From Diacronema lutheri (taxonomy: Eukaryota > Haptophyta > Pavlovophyceae > Pavlovales > Pavlovaceae), in assembly GCA_019448385.1 (NCBI GenBank), contig JAGTXO010000018.1, positions 496,001 to 560,000 of the forward strand: a stretch of DNA of 64,000 nt. The letters run 5' to 3'. The position numbers and the translations under genes were made by a program. Under the pieces are notes generated by a model. It worked only from the letters and a program-made list of their open reading frames with translations, was not told the DNA's origin and ran no database searches. This document shows, in pieces, positions 35,581 to 47,765 of this stretch (the first letter of the stretch is position 1; every line of letters begins with the position of its first letter).

Positions 35581-36412
35581 TCTCGGTTTTCGATTTTCAG
35601 TGGCTTTCACTTTCTCTCCCGAAAAAAACTACTGAGAGTCTGTGTGTCAGAGTGATCAGAGTCTGACACGGGGTTCGACAGCGTCACGTCGGCCAGATGG
35701 CGCTTTTATAGTCCGTGCAAGCGGGCCCGCAGGGCCGCGCCTCGTGCGCTCCGGCTGATTGACGTGTCACATTCATACGCACCACCCTTTCTTTCGGCCC
35801 TGCGCGCGCTGCGCAGGCGACAGGGCGCTGAACGGCGAGACACTTGGCACAACGACCCTGTCAGGCGCGCGGCGTGGGCAGCGCCACAGTGAAAAGGCCT
35901 CTGTGTCTGCGCACGGCAGCGTGCGTGCGGCATTCGCGCCGGGGTGATCGAATGACCACGGGCAGGCGGGCGAGCGCGCGGCACGCCAAAGGCCGAGAAG
36001 GCGCTGCGCCGTCCAGCTCGGACGCAGATCGCTCTGCATCGTGCTGGCTCGCCAGACCCGTGGCGCGTGAACCACCCCGGGGCCGAGCGTGCCGAGTGCT
36101 CGCCCGTGACATGCAGCGCGCACGCGACAGCACACAACAGTGCACGTCGAGCAGCGCGCGACGCGCCCGCCTGGCCAGGCGTACGCATCGACGTGAGCGC
36201 TCGTGCGGGCTCGCTCCCGCTCGCTCCCACCCGGCCGGGCGCAGCGCGCCGCCGCTTCGCGCCTGCGCACACGCCTCGGCCGCCTCGCCGCGCGCCGTCG
36301 GCGCCGTCCGACGGCGCGCGCGCCCACCGGCCGCCCGCCGGTAGCCCGCGCCAACAGGCCCGCGCTGAGTCGGCTCCGCGCGCCGCGCGAGCCAGGGCCA
36401 GCCACCGCCGCC
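35581..36412. other. 832-base gap with no convincing gene
   Basis: 35581-35720 is AT-richer and contains the promoter of the two-TM gene and a TTTATAG at about 35706. The rest is GC-rich, open in several frames on both strands (minus 35773-36444 is the longest) but without a good ATG, homology or splice pattern. It is the largest unexplained stretch here; a non-coding RNA or the 3'UTR of eL32 could occupy it. Confidence 0.5.
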
Positions 36413-36817
36413 CTACTCGTTCTCCTCGGCGCGCACGCGCGCATCCGCGTTGGTCACCTTGATGTTGAGCTCCGCGGCGCGCGTCACGAGCTCCTTGCGC
36501 TTGCGCGAGGAGACGTTGTGCGCAATCTCGGCCGCGTACTTGCGGTTCTGCATCATGAGGACCTCAAGATCCTTCATGTTGCTCACGACGAAGCGGTAGA
36601 AGCCGTTGGGCATCCGGTGGCGCGTCTTCTTGTCCGTGCCCGAGCCGATCTTTGGCATCTGGATGTTGCCGCGGAACTTCCTGCGCACGCGCGAGTCGAT
36701 ACCATGGGGCTTGCGCCAGCTCTCCTTGACCGACTTGAAGATGTCCGACTGGTGCCTCTTCACCTTGTTCGGCCGCTTGACGATCTTCTTCCGCTTCTCG
36801 AGGGGCTTGACGGTCAT
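36413..36817 (-). CDS. RPL32: 60S ribosomal protein eL32
   Basis: 134 residues, single exon, against 135 in human. The whole chain matches: [88 protein letters not shown]. eL32 is a structural protein of the large subunit. The frame runs 38 codons upstream but the family start at [11 protein letters not shown] is clear. Codons are uniformly GC-ending. Divergent from the giant gene with 140 bases between starts; that spacer is relatively AT-rich (GCAAAGCTAGTTCG near 36890). Confidence 0.98.
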   Translation of the reverse strand: MTVKPLEKRKKIVKRPNKVKRHQSDIFKSVKESWRKPHGIDSRVRRKFRGNIQMPKIGSGTDKKTRHRMPNGFYRFVVSNMKDLEVLMMQNRKYAAEIAHNVSSRKRKELVTRAAELNIKVTNADARVRAEENE

Positions 36818-36957
36818 GGTTGCGCACCACGCGGCTGAAGACCACGCGCAGGGTCCGGGTTCCTCCCGGTCCGGAAAGCGCCGAAGTTGCAAAGCTAGTT
36901 CGTTCCAGCTCACGACGGTGGCTGAAATCATTGACGGCGTGGACGGCGTGTGAATCG
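36818..36957. promoter_or_regulatory. Shared spacer of eL32 and the giant gene
   Basis: 140 bases between opposing start codons, including a stretch of moderate GC (36885-36955). A ribosomal-protein promoter drives one side, so the giant gene may share its open chromatin. Confidence 0.45.
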
Positions 36958-39900
36958 ATGAGCTTTGTCGGCGAGCTGGGATGGGAGGTGCCGCCCTTCT
37001 TGCCGACGGGCGTGCTTATTGATCAGCTTCCTGAGCGTGCCCTCGCCAGCGTCGACGCTGCCGTCCCCACCGTCGAGGACGTGCCCGCGGCGCACGCAGA
37101 CCGGCGGACGATCGCGCAGCACCTCGAGGCCGAGAGCGAGGCGAGCGAGCGCGAGGCGGACGTGCTCACGCTTGTGACGCGGTGGCACGCACACCGCTTC
37201 AGCGCGCTCGAGCACGAGCGCGCAAAGTGCCTTCTTCGCCACGCGCGCACGGGTGCGTGGCCGGCCCGCGGCCGCGGCCGTCCGCCCGCGCCGTCGCGCC
37301 GCGGTGCCGCGCTTACGCGCGGCCACGTCGCGCGCGCCTCTTGCGCGCAGGTGGAACGATGCTCGCGTCGGTCGAGCAGCGGCTGATCAAGATCGACGAG
37401 CTGCTCGACGGCCACGACCACGGTCGCCATTTCTCCGATCCGCGGCCGGTCGGCTCGGCGCGCGGCGGCGGCGGCAGCAGAGTCGGAAGCGCCGCCGGCG
37501 GCAGGCGGCAGAAGCGCGCGACGGCGTCGGCCTCGAGCCATCGCGCTGGCTCTGCGCGCCGCTCGCGTCGCGCGGCGGACGATGACGACGACGGCGAGGG
37601 CCCGCCACCGCGCCGCGCGCTCTCCACGCGTGAAGTGCGCGCTTTCATATCTGCGACGCTCTGCGAGCAGGCGTGGGCGCACGCGCTCCAGCGACTGCTC
37701 GCGCGACTCCGGTGGTCGGTGTACACGCACCGCGAGCGACTATGCGATGAGCTCTGCGCGCGCCTCGAGCTGAGCGCCACGCGCGCGGGCGACGGAAGCT
37801 CCGCGAGCGCAGCCGGCGCGGCCGGCGCACGCGCCGTCGGGCATCGTGCGCCGGCGCGCGGCGCGGGCGCACGCGGCAAGCTGGTGGGCAGCGCGCTTGC
37901 GCCGCCGTCGGCGTGGCTCGGCGGCGCGCTCCCCACCGTCCGCCGCACGATGTCCGACGTCGACCACGCGCTCGCGCGGCTCGTGCGCGCGCTTCAAGTG
38001 CAGCTGCGAGCCGTGCTGCCAACGGGCGCACTCGACGGTGTCGCGGCCGGCGACGGCGCGGCGGGCGTGGAGGACGACGACGCGGACGTAGAGGAGGATG
38101 CCGACGCGGCCAACGCGCGCGCGGCAGCGGAGTCGGGCGAGCGCGCGCACGCGGTACTCACTGCGTTCGAGCCGCTGTGGGCGCTGCAGGCGCGGCAGGC
38201 CGCGCTCGCCGTGACCGGCGCCGCGCTGCGTGACGGCGCCGAGGGTAACGTCACTGGCAGTGACGGTGACGGTGGCGGCGCCGGCGCCGGCGCCGGCGCT
38301 GCCGACGCGCGGGGCGGTCGCGCGAGTGCGGCGCCGCGCATCGTGCCCGCGCGCTGGCCGCCCGAGCGCGAGCGCGGGCGCCCGAGCGCCGTGCAGCTTG
38401 ACCACGCGCGCGCGCTCGCGATGAGCGGCCCGCCGCACGCGACGCTCCGCGCGTGCGCCGCGTACGCGCGCGAGGCGGACGCGGCGCTCGTCGTCGAGCC
38501 GCTCGAGAGCGCGGCGGTGGAGCACGTGGCGCTCATCGCCCGCGCGGGCGGCGACCGCTCTGGCGAGCTCGCGGCTGACCTCGCGCTCGCGCGCGCGGGT
38601 GCAACGCCCGCGCACGCGCAGCGCGGGCCCTACGCGCGGCTCAAGGCGCTGCACATGGCGCAGCAGCTGCAGCTGCGGCACACGAGGCAGCAGACGCTCG
38701 ACGCGCTCAACTACGCGCACTTTGCCGACGGTCGCCTCGCGCGCGAGTGCACGCTCCTCGACGCGCTCGAGCGCGAGCGACCGCGCGCGCGCCCGCTCGC
38801 GCACGCGGGCGCGCGCGCCGCGTCGATCGCGCCGCCGGACCTCGCGCCCTTCGCCGACGAGCCGGTCGGCGGTGGGTTTGGGCGCGAGGTGCCGCCGATT
38901 CCCGCCGTCGCGCTTCCCGCTTTCGAGTATGCGTTGCGCACCGCGCACATGCTGGAGTACCGCGCCGTGCCGGACAAGGCGGCTGCCGCCGACGCCGCCG
39001 CCTTTGCCGCCGACGGCGCGGCGGCGGCGCGCGCGCACGCCGGCGGCGAGCCGGCGCGCGCGGCGGCGGCGCGCGGCGCCGAGCTGGGCGCAAGCGGCGC
39101 GTACGTGCTCATGCGCATCCTCGACGCGTCGTCCGAGCCCGTGGTCTTCGAGTCCGCGCTGCTCGAGCTCGACGACATCGAGGCCGAGCTCGTCGCGATC
39201 GGCTCGGCTGAGCTCGAGTGGGCGCACGTCACCCGCGCCGACGAGGCGACGCACCAGCGGCGCGAGCTCGCGGCCGAGGCGCAGCGGCACGGCGGGCGCG
39301 GCGGCAGCGCGACGGCACGCCGCCTTGTCTCAAGTGGCGGCGCGAGCGCCGCGGGCAGGCCACCAGGCACGGCCGGAACGCGCGCGAGCTCGGCGGCGGG
39401 CGCCACTGCCGGCCGTACGCGCGGGGCGGGCGCTGGAACAGGCGCGGAGGGCGAGGCTGGCGATGAGGCGGGCGAGGATGCGGAGGAGCTTGAAGACGCC
39501 GACGATGACGACGACGACGACGATGACGTCGCCGACCGGGCAGGCGAGCGTGTCGGCCGCGGTGGCGACGGCTTGGCGCGCGTCGGAGAGCGCGCGCACC
39601 ACCGGCGCGCGGCGCTGCTCGAGGCGCAGATCGACCACGTGGCGCTGCTCTGCGCGCTCTGGGAGGCGGAGCTGCGCTGGCAGCAGGCACGCTGCTCGCT
39701 TCTCCGCGCGCAGCTCGCCCTCCTCGACTCGCTCGCCGAACCCGACGCAGCCGCGCTTCTGCGACAAGCTATGCGTGACACTCTTGCGCGCCGACCCGCC
39801 GTCGTCGGCACGTCACGCGACGAACTCGCGGCGGGCTCGGACATGACGAGCGGCGTCGGCGCGTACGCAAACGGCGGTGGCGGCGGCGCCGAGCCGCGCG

Positions 39901-42900
39901 CGGGCGCCACTGGCGCCGGCAATGGCGCTGGCGGCGGAGGCCGCGGTGGCGGTGGTGGTGGCGGCGGCGGCGGCGGCGGTCGTGGCGGCAGCGGCGGTCG
40001 TGGCGGCAGTGGCGCGCTCTTCCTCGCGCGGTACGAAGAGGAGGCGCTGGCGATGGAGCACGAGGGCGCGCTGCTCGACCGCGTGGCGCTCGCGCTTGCC
40101 GACGCTGAGCGCGCCGCGCGCGACGCGCCCGCCGACGCGGACGGCGGCGACGCGGCGGCGGGCGCTCGGCGCGCGGCGCCGCACGCGCGCAGACGGCAGG
40201 GTATGCTCGAGTTCTTCGCGAGCGCGGCGGCGGTCGTGCGCGAGCTACCGCCGCTCATCTCGACGCTCTCGATCGAGCTCGCGCGCGCGACGGGCGTTTC
40301 TCACCGCGCGCGCGGCACGTGTGCGGCGCGTGTGGTCATCCTCACGTTTGCGCTGCGCGCGTGGGCGGACGAGGCGGCGGCGTCGGCGCGCGCCGACGGC
40401 GACGGCGGCGCTCTCGGCGCGGCGAAGCCGATTGGGATCGCGCGCCTCGAGCGCGTGATCGAAAGCGCTGTGCGCGGCTCGCGCGAGAAGAACGTGAACG
40501 ACATGAGCAGCCCGCCGCTCGAGCGCCAGGCGGCACTCCACCCGCTCTGCCGCGCAGTCACCGTCGTGCTCGGCTGGTGGCGGCTGCTGCTGCTGCACGC
40601 GGAGACGGAGCTGCTGCGCGATGCGCACCGCGCGCTCGCCGACGTGCGCGGCGGCTCCGCCCTCGCCGCGATCAGCGACTTTGAGCAGGCGGCACACGCG
40701 ACGGCCGCGGCAGTCGCCGCCGCCGCCGCGGCGGGCGCCAGCCGGCGCGGCGGCGCGCCGGGCGCGGGCGCAGCGCACGGCGGCGCGAGCAGGGGCGGAC
40801 GCCCCGTCGTCGCGTGCGCGCGCGCGGCCGGCGGCGCGTCGGCGGCCGGCGCGGCCGGCGGCGCTGCCGACGGCGGCGGCGCCTCGCCGCCGCGCATTCG
40901 CCGGTCCTCGACGGCGGCGCAGCAGGCGCGCGCGCCGGTCGTCGAGGAGGGGGTGGAGAGCGACTCGGACGAGCCGTCGCCCGCCACGCCGACCGGCGTC
41001 GCCGCCGTCGCCGCGACCGGCGTCGCGTGGCGGTGCGCCGCTGCGGACGGTGGCGGCGTCGGCGCGCGCGCGAGCGCAGAAGACGGGCCGACTTGCTCGC
41101 TGCCCTTCATCGCCTCGCCCCTCGACTCGCCGCTCTGCACGCCGAACGGCGCGCAGGGCGCCGGCGTCCTCGCCGCCTTCTCCCTGCCCGCCACGCGCCG
41201 CGCGCGGCCCGGCGGCGACGGAGCTTTAGCCGCAAACTTTGCGCGCCGCGGCTCGGCGGCGTTCGCCGCGGCGGTCGGCGCGGCGCCGCCGGGCGCGAGC
41301 GGCTCGCCGCTGGCGGTAGAGGTCGCGCGCTCGCCCACGCTCGCGTTTGGCGGCAGCTGCGCGCGCGCGCACGGCGGCGCGACAGCGCGCGCGCGCGCGT
41401 CGCGCGCGCACGGCATGCGGCATGGGTCGGCGGGCGCGGGAGCGGGAGCGCGCGGGTTTGGCGGCTCGCCAAATCCGCTGGACTGTCGCTGCTTTAATTT
41501 CGGCGCTGATGGCCTGGCTTGCAACGGCGCGTCCGAGCAAGGCGGCGCGCTAGGCGGCGGCGCGCCTCCGTCGGCGCCGCTCGGCTTCGCGCTCGGCTCG
41601 CTCGGCGCCGAGTTCGACAGCGCGCTCTCCGTCCGGACGGACGCGGACCTCGTGCGGCTGCTCGACAACGCCGGCCGCGGCCTGCTCCTTCTCGCGCAGC
41701 GCGCGCAGCTCGCGCACTGCTCGGCGCTCGCAGTCGCGGTGCTGTCGAACACGGCGGCGATCGAGATGCTGCTCGCGCCGCAGCGCGAGCGCTCGGCCGC
41801 GGCCACCGGCGGCGGCGGCGCGGCGCAGCCGGCGGCCGGTGGCGTGCAGGCCGGCGGCGGCGGCGCGGCGGCGGCCGGCGTCGGCGCGGCTGGCGCGCGC
41901 GGCGGCGACGGCGAGGACGAGGACGCGGCGGCGGAGGCCGATTTACCGCGCGCGCGGCCGCTCTGCCCACCCTTTGTGCGCGCGTTGCCGCTCGCGCCGG
42001 CCTACGGCGCGACGACCGCCGCGTCCGTCGCGTTACGCGCCTCCGCCGCGCCGGGCGCCCAGCTCGCGCCCACGCTTGCCGTGCGCTCGCCAGCCGCGGC
42101 GCGCGCGCTGCACGGCTCGCTGTCGCACGTGTGGTTCGACCCGATGGTCGCGATCCTCGCCGTTCGCAGGCTGGTCGTCTCGCGAATGGCGGGCCAGCTC
42201 GCGGAGGGCGTCGCGGCCGGCATGGGCGATGGCGCGGCGGCCGGCGCGGGCGCGGATGCTGCCGCTACGCGACGCCGCTCGCTGCTCGTGCTCGCCGCGT
42301 CCTACTGTGCGCTGCTCGAGCGTCGCGTGCGCACCGCCGCGCTGCGCTTCGAGGCGGCGAGCGCATACGCGCACGTTGAGGCGCTCGCGTACGATTTGCA
42401 TTTTGGGCCTTTGGACCTCAGCCAGCCGCACGCGGACGACGAGAAGCTGATCGCGGCGGGCGGGGGCGGCACGGATGGCGATGGTGGTGGCGGCGGCGGT
42501 GCGGGCGGAGCGCGCCGCGGCGGTGGCGCCGGTAGTGGCATCGGTGCGTACGGCGCGACACTGGGTGGCGGCAACGTTGGCGGCGACGACGACGCCGAAG
42601 CGAGCCTCGCCGTCGCGGGCGGCGTGCCCACGCTTGGCCGGCGCGCGCCGGCCGAAAGCGTGGCCAACGGCCCTTTCGAGCTCTTCGCGGAGCGCAGGCG
42701 TCGCGCGCTCGCCGAGCTGCGCGCGCGTCAGGAGCTGCTGAGTGCACCGGCGCCTGGCACGGGCGCGGTTGCCATGGGCGACCGCGCGTCTCGGCGTTCG
42801 ATCGGCGCTTCGGCCAGCGCCTCGCGCGTCGGCGGCGCGCCGGGCGCGGCGGGTGGCGCCGCGCGCGCAGCGCGCAGCGGCGACGCGCTCAATCCGCTCA

Positions 42901-45900
42901 GCCCGACCAAGGCCGCGCCGTCCAGCCCGGCCGGCAGCCGCGCCGGCCCTTTCAGCCCGACCGTGCTCGCGCGCCGCGCCGCCGCGGCCGGCGGCGGCCA
43001 CGCGCCGCCCAGCCCGGCCGGCAGCCGCGCCGGCCCTTTCAGCCCGTCCGTGCTCGCGCGCCGCGCCTCGACGGCCGTCGGCGGCGGGCACGCCGACGGC
43101 GGCCTTGTGCGCCGCGGCTCCAACGCGTCGCTCTTCTCCCTCGTCTCCGGCGTAACCGCCGCGTCGGGCGGCTCGGGCGCCGCGCGCGCGTTTCGCGTGC
43201 CCGGCCTCGAAGGCGGCGAATGGCTGCGCAGCCCGTGGACGCTGCCCGACCCAGCCGAGCTGCTTGCCCGCGCGCCGCGCGCCGCGCCGACCGGCGACGC
43301 CTCGCGCGGTGGCGGCGCGCGCGCGGGCGCGGCCGGCGCGGCGGCCAACTCCAACGAGCTCGAGGACGCCGTCGGCGACGCGGACGCCGAGGCAGCGCGC
43401 GCTCTCGACGGCCCGTTGCAGCTGGGCAACGCGCTCTCGCAGCTCGCGCTACTCGCGCTGCTGCACGGCGTTGCACTCGAGCTCCGCCCGCCGCCCGACG
43501 CTGAGCCCACCCTGCCCACGCGCACGCGCGCCGACCTCGCAGTCGCCACGCTGCGCGAGGCGCGCACGCGCGTCGACAGTGCTCTGGCCGACATGTCGCC
43601 CGTCGACGACGCGGACGCGCCGCGGCGCGCGTGCGCGCTCGTCGCGCCGCTCGCTGAGCTCCTCCGCGCGCTCCTCGCCGCCGCGCTCGACGAGCAGCGC
43701 CACGCGGCCTCGGCAGACGAGTGGCTCGCGCGCGAGCGCGGGGATGAGCCGCGCGCCGCGCGCGCGCGCGCGAACGCCGCGGAGCTCGCGCGCGTGCTCG
43801 AGCTGGTCGAGGCCGCGAGGCCGCGCGCCGACGAGGGCGACGGCGGCGTGGACGACGCATTGACGCACGGCCGCGCGCTGGGCGGAGCCGCCACGATGTC
43901 GGCGTGCGCCGCGCGCGCGCTCGCGGCCGTGCGCGCGCCCGCGGCGAGCGCGCCGCTCGCGGCTGCGCGCGGTCTCATTGCCACGCTCAGTTATGGCGCG
44001 CACGTGTCCCTGCGCCGCGCGCTCGAGCGGCGCTCCGCCTCCGTCGGCGCGCTGCTCGCGGAGCTGTGTGAGCACGGCTTGCCCGTGCCGAGCGCGTGCG
44101 ACCGCGCGTGCGCGCACCTCCGGGCGCACCGCACGGTCGCGGCCATTCGGATGTCCTTGCTCTCGCGCGCGTGCCGCGACGGTATGGCGGCAGACTCTTC
44201 AAACCCGTTCGTACAGCACGTCGCGCCCGCCGCGAGCGCCGCCGCCGCGCGCGAGTGGTACGGTCGGGTCGTCGGCGCGCGCGTCCGCGCGCTACTCGTG
44301 GCGCCGCCAACGCCGCTCGCGCACGCGCTCGTCGAGTACGCGCGGCCCGCGATGCTGCACGGCGCGGCGAGAGGCGGCGGTGTGGCGGCGGGTGGTAGCG
44401 CGGGCGTGCCGCGCGCCAGCGCGGGCGATTTGGGCGCGCACGGCGCCGCCATGGCGGACGATGGCGGCGGTGAGCGCGACGACGGCGGTGATATCGACGG
44501 CGGTGGCGACGGCGGCGGTAGTGGCGACGGCGGTGGCGACGGCGACGGCGAGGAGGGCGAGGAGGGCGACGACGATGGCGGCGAGCTCGGCGAGCGCGCC
44601 GATTCGATCGCCTCCGCCGGCTCCTTTGCACGCCGCATGCACGACGCGGGGCGGCGCTCGGGCCTCGACGCCCTGCGCGTGTCGCGCCTTCCCGTCGCTG
44701 CGCGCATGCCGCCTTCTTTGCTCGCGGGCGCGTGCGCCGAGCTCGAGGCGCAGGTGGGCGCGCAGCTGCTGCGGCATGACGCGGCCGTGCGCGCGCTTTG
44801 GCACGCGAGCATCGCACAGCTCACCCCGCACCACCCCGCCGTCCTCGCGGCCGAGGACGTGTGGTGGGCGCAAATTGCCGTCTCGTACCAGTTGGCGCCA
44901 CGCTTGCACGATGGCGGCGGTGGCGGTGGCGATGGCGGTGGCGGCGGCGGCGGCGAGTTGGCCGTCGATTCGGAGGGTGAGGGTGAGGAAGATGGCGCGC
45001 TCGGCGATGTGCTCGACCTCCACGCGCCCGCACGCGCCGCGCCGGTGGCAGAGGGGGCCGGACCCCTCGGCGTAGCGCGCGTGCGCGCTTTTGAGCCGTG
45101 GCGACCGTTGGGCCGGCGTGGCGTGCAGCGGTGCGCGCTGGCGGGCGAGCTCGCATTTGAATTGTGCGACCCATCGATGGATTTGCTCCTCTCGCACCCG
45201 CCGCCCGGCGCGGGCGGCGATGGCAGTGATGGCTTGAGCGGGCGCGGCGCGGGCGGCGGCGCGGGCGGCGGCGGCCAGGCGCACGACGGGTCGGACGTGG
45301 AGCGCGAGGAGCTGTTGCGCGCGCTCTTCCCGCCCGAAGGCGCCGCGCACGAGGACGGGGCCGGTGGCGCGCCGTCGGCTGGCGTGGGTGCACACGCTGT
45401 TCCGCGCTCGCTCGCTGAGGTCTGCACAGCGCAGTTCATCTCAACGGTGCGCGCCGGCTCCTACATGGTGCAGACGGGCGCGAGCGTCGGCGCGGGCGTC
45501 GGCGCGGGCGCGGGCGCGAGCGCGGGCGCGGGCGGCGCGGGCGCGGTTGGACGGGGCGCTGCGGACCTCGTCGCGGGCGGCGCAGGCGTGCGCGCGCCAG
45601 GCGCGGCGGGTTCTGCGCCAGCGGCCGGCAGCGAGCGGCCGGCGAGCAAGCGCGCGGCCGGCGAGCTCGCCGCTGCCGAGCGCGGCGCGGGCGGACTTGC
45701 GCTCGTGCCACGTGATGTGCTCGCAGGCGCGTGGGCCGAGCTGCACGCGGCACTCGTCGAGCTCGCCGTTGCGCCGCGCGCGCCGCTGCCCGTCCTCGCG
45801 CTGCCCACTCTGCGCGCGCGCGCCGACGCGCTCGCCGCGCTCGAGCGCGCGCGCGGCGCGGCGCTCGCCGAGCGGACGGCGCATGTGCGTGACGCCGTGG

Positions 45901-47693
45901 ACGAGCGCGTGCACGACTTGGTCAACGTGTCGGGCTTTGGCGAGCGCCTCCGCCTCGCCGCGCTGCAGCGCGCGCTGCGCGCCGAACGGCGCGGCGCGCG
46001 CACGCTCTACGCGCGCACGCGCGACGCCGCGCGCGAGCGTCACCAGGACGCGATGCGCTCGCGCGCCGTTCGACTGCTGCTGCTGCGCGCGCGCTTCGGC
46101 GAGTTCCGCGTCGAGACGCGCGCGCGCGTGCTGGGCGAAATGCATGCTGTGAAGCGCGAGACACTCCGGCGCTCGGTGGAGTCCGGCTCGGCGCCGACGA
46201 AACTCAAGGCCTCGCTGCTCGGCGCGCTGCGCGCGGGCGACGAGCTCGATGACGCGCAGCAGCGCGGCGCCGAGCTCGAGCGGCTGCTCCTCCGGTTGCG
46301 CGCGGTGAGCGCCGCGCAGCGCCTGCGCGCCGAGGCGCGGTACGAGGCCGACGTGCGCGCGGCGAGCGCGCGCACGGCCGACGCCGCGGACGCGGCTGCT
46401 GCGCTCGCGGAGCTCGAGACGCGGCGCGCGCTGATCGTCGCGCAGACCGAGCGAACGGCGGGCATCGTCGCGAAGAAGGAGGCGTCGACCGCTACGCTCG
46501 AGCGCGAGCTCGACCTCGCGCGCCATACCGAGGCGCAGCGTGCCGAGCGCGAGCGTGCCGCCGCCACACCGCGCGGCGGCACGGACGGCGCGGCCGTCGG
46601 CGCGCCCGCTGGCGCGGACGGGGGCGGCGGCGCGTCGGCCGAGCCCGCCGCGCTGGCCGTCGGCGTCACTGCCGCCGCCGCCGCCGCCATCGTTGCCGCC
46701 GCTGCCGCACGCACCGATGCGGCCGGCGTTGGCGACGGGATGCAACCCATCGCGTCGCGGTCCGACGCGGCGTCCCCGGACAACGCGCGCTCGGCCCAGC
46801 GTCAGCTCGAGCTCACGGTCGCCAGCCGCGAGGCGGCAAGCCTGCGCAGGCAGATCGCGGCTGAGCGCGCCATCGTCCACGCGCTCGAGCGGCGCGCGGC
46901 CGAGCGCGCGCACGCCGCGGCGCGCGCCGACGCGCGGAGCTTGGGCGGCACCGCCGGCTGTGCGCAAGGCGGCGCTGGCGACGACAACGGCGGCAGCGCA
47001 GCAGCGGTCGAGATGACGCTGCGCGCGCTCGCGACGCGCGCGCACAGCCCGGCGCTCGACGAGGATGGTGCACGCCTTGCCGAGCGCCTGCTGCGCGAGC
47101 GTGGCCGCCAGACAGTCCTTGCCGCATGCGGTCATGGTCGCGCGGCCACCCACGGCGCGCGCGACGGCGGCATGGCGGCCAATGGCAGGCCTGCGCCCGC
47201 GCCCGCGGCGCGCGCGGCGCGCTCGGCCGGCGAGGCTGCACCCGCGGCAACGGTCACGCGCGCGCCGTGGCTGCTGGCGCCTCGCGCGCCCGCAGATGCC
47301 GGCGCGCGCAGCGCACGCGGCTGCGGCTTTACCGGCACAGACGTGCTGCCGACTTTACATGCGATCGGCAGCGGCGCGTCGCTCGGCCATTCATCCGCCG
47401 CGCCATCGCACGCCGCGCACTCCGCCGCAGCGCCGTCGCCCACCGCTGGCGCACTGCACGCACCCGCGCCCGCGCCGCAGCCGCCCGCGGGCGTGTCGCC
47501 GCGCGCGCGCCAGGCGCAGCCGAGCCCACGCGAGATCGCGCGCGGCAGGGCGCACGTGGTGAGCGCGCGCGCGCCGATCCGAGCGCTCCTCGTCGGGACG
47601 CAGCCAGAGAGCGCGGGCGCGCTGCTCGCCGCGCGCGCTGCCGACGAGGCGGCAGGGGGCAGTGCGCGGCGCGGGCAGCCGGCACACGTGTGA
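36958..47693 (+). CDS. Giant (3545-residue) Ala/Arg/Gly-rich protein with coiled coils, unknown
   Basis: Two exons, 36958-37252 and 37351-47693, phase 1 (donor GTGCGT, acceptor CGCAG). The first exon encodes a compact start ([19 protein letters not shown]...) that helices and charge suggest is folded. The remaining 10.3-kb exon alternates helical segments (e.g. [41 protein letters not shown]) with Gly/Ala/Asp low-complexity linkers. Residues about 2950-3180 form a long coiled coil ([23 protein letters not shown]..., [20 protein letters not shown]). No enzymatic motif is visible. Layout reminds me of large coiled-coil flagellar or CCDC162-type proteins, but I cannot support the name. Some low-complexity blocks might be retained in-frame introns. 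Convergent with DNA-PKcs, 72 bases between stops. Confidence 0.75.
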
Positions 47694-47765
47694 CACTATG
47701 CCGGCGGGCTGGGTGAGAGTGGAGGGCCAAAAGCCAAGACTGGACAGATTTCCTTCTCGCGACTC

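Noticed and set aside
35773-36444. 223-codon minus-strand ORF after eL32
   Set aside because: Starts by overlapping the eL32 3' end in another frame, Arg-rich, no homology.
37740-39290. 516-codon minus-strand ORF inside the giant gene
   Set aside because: Arg/Ala-rich complement of GC-rich codons, one of several such frames.
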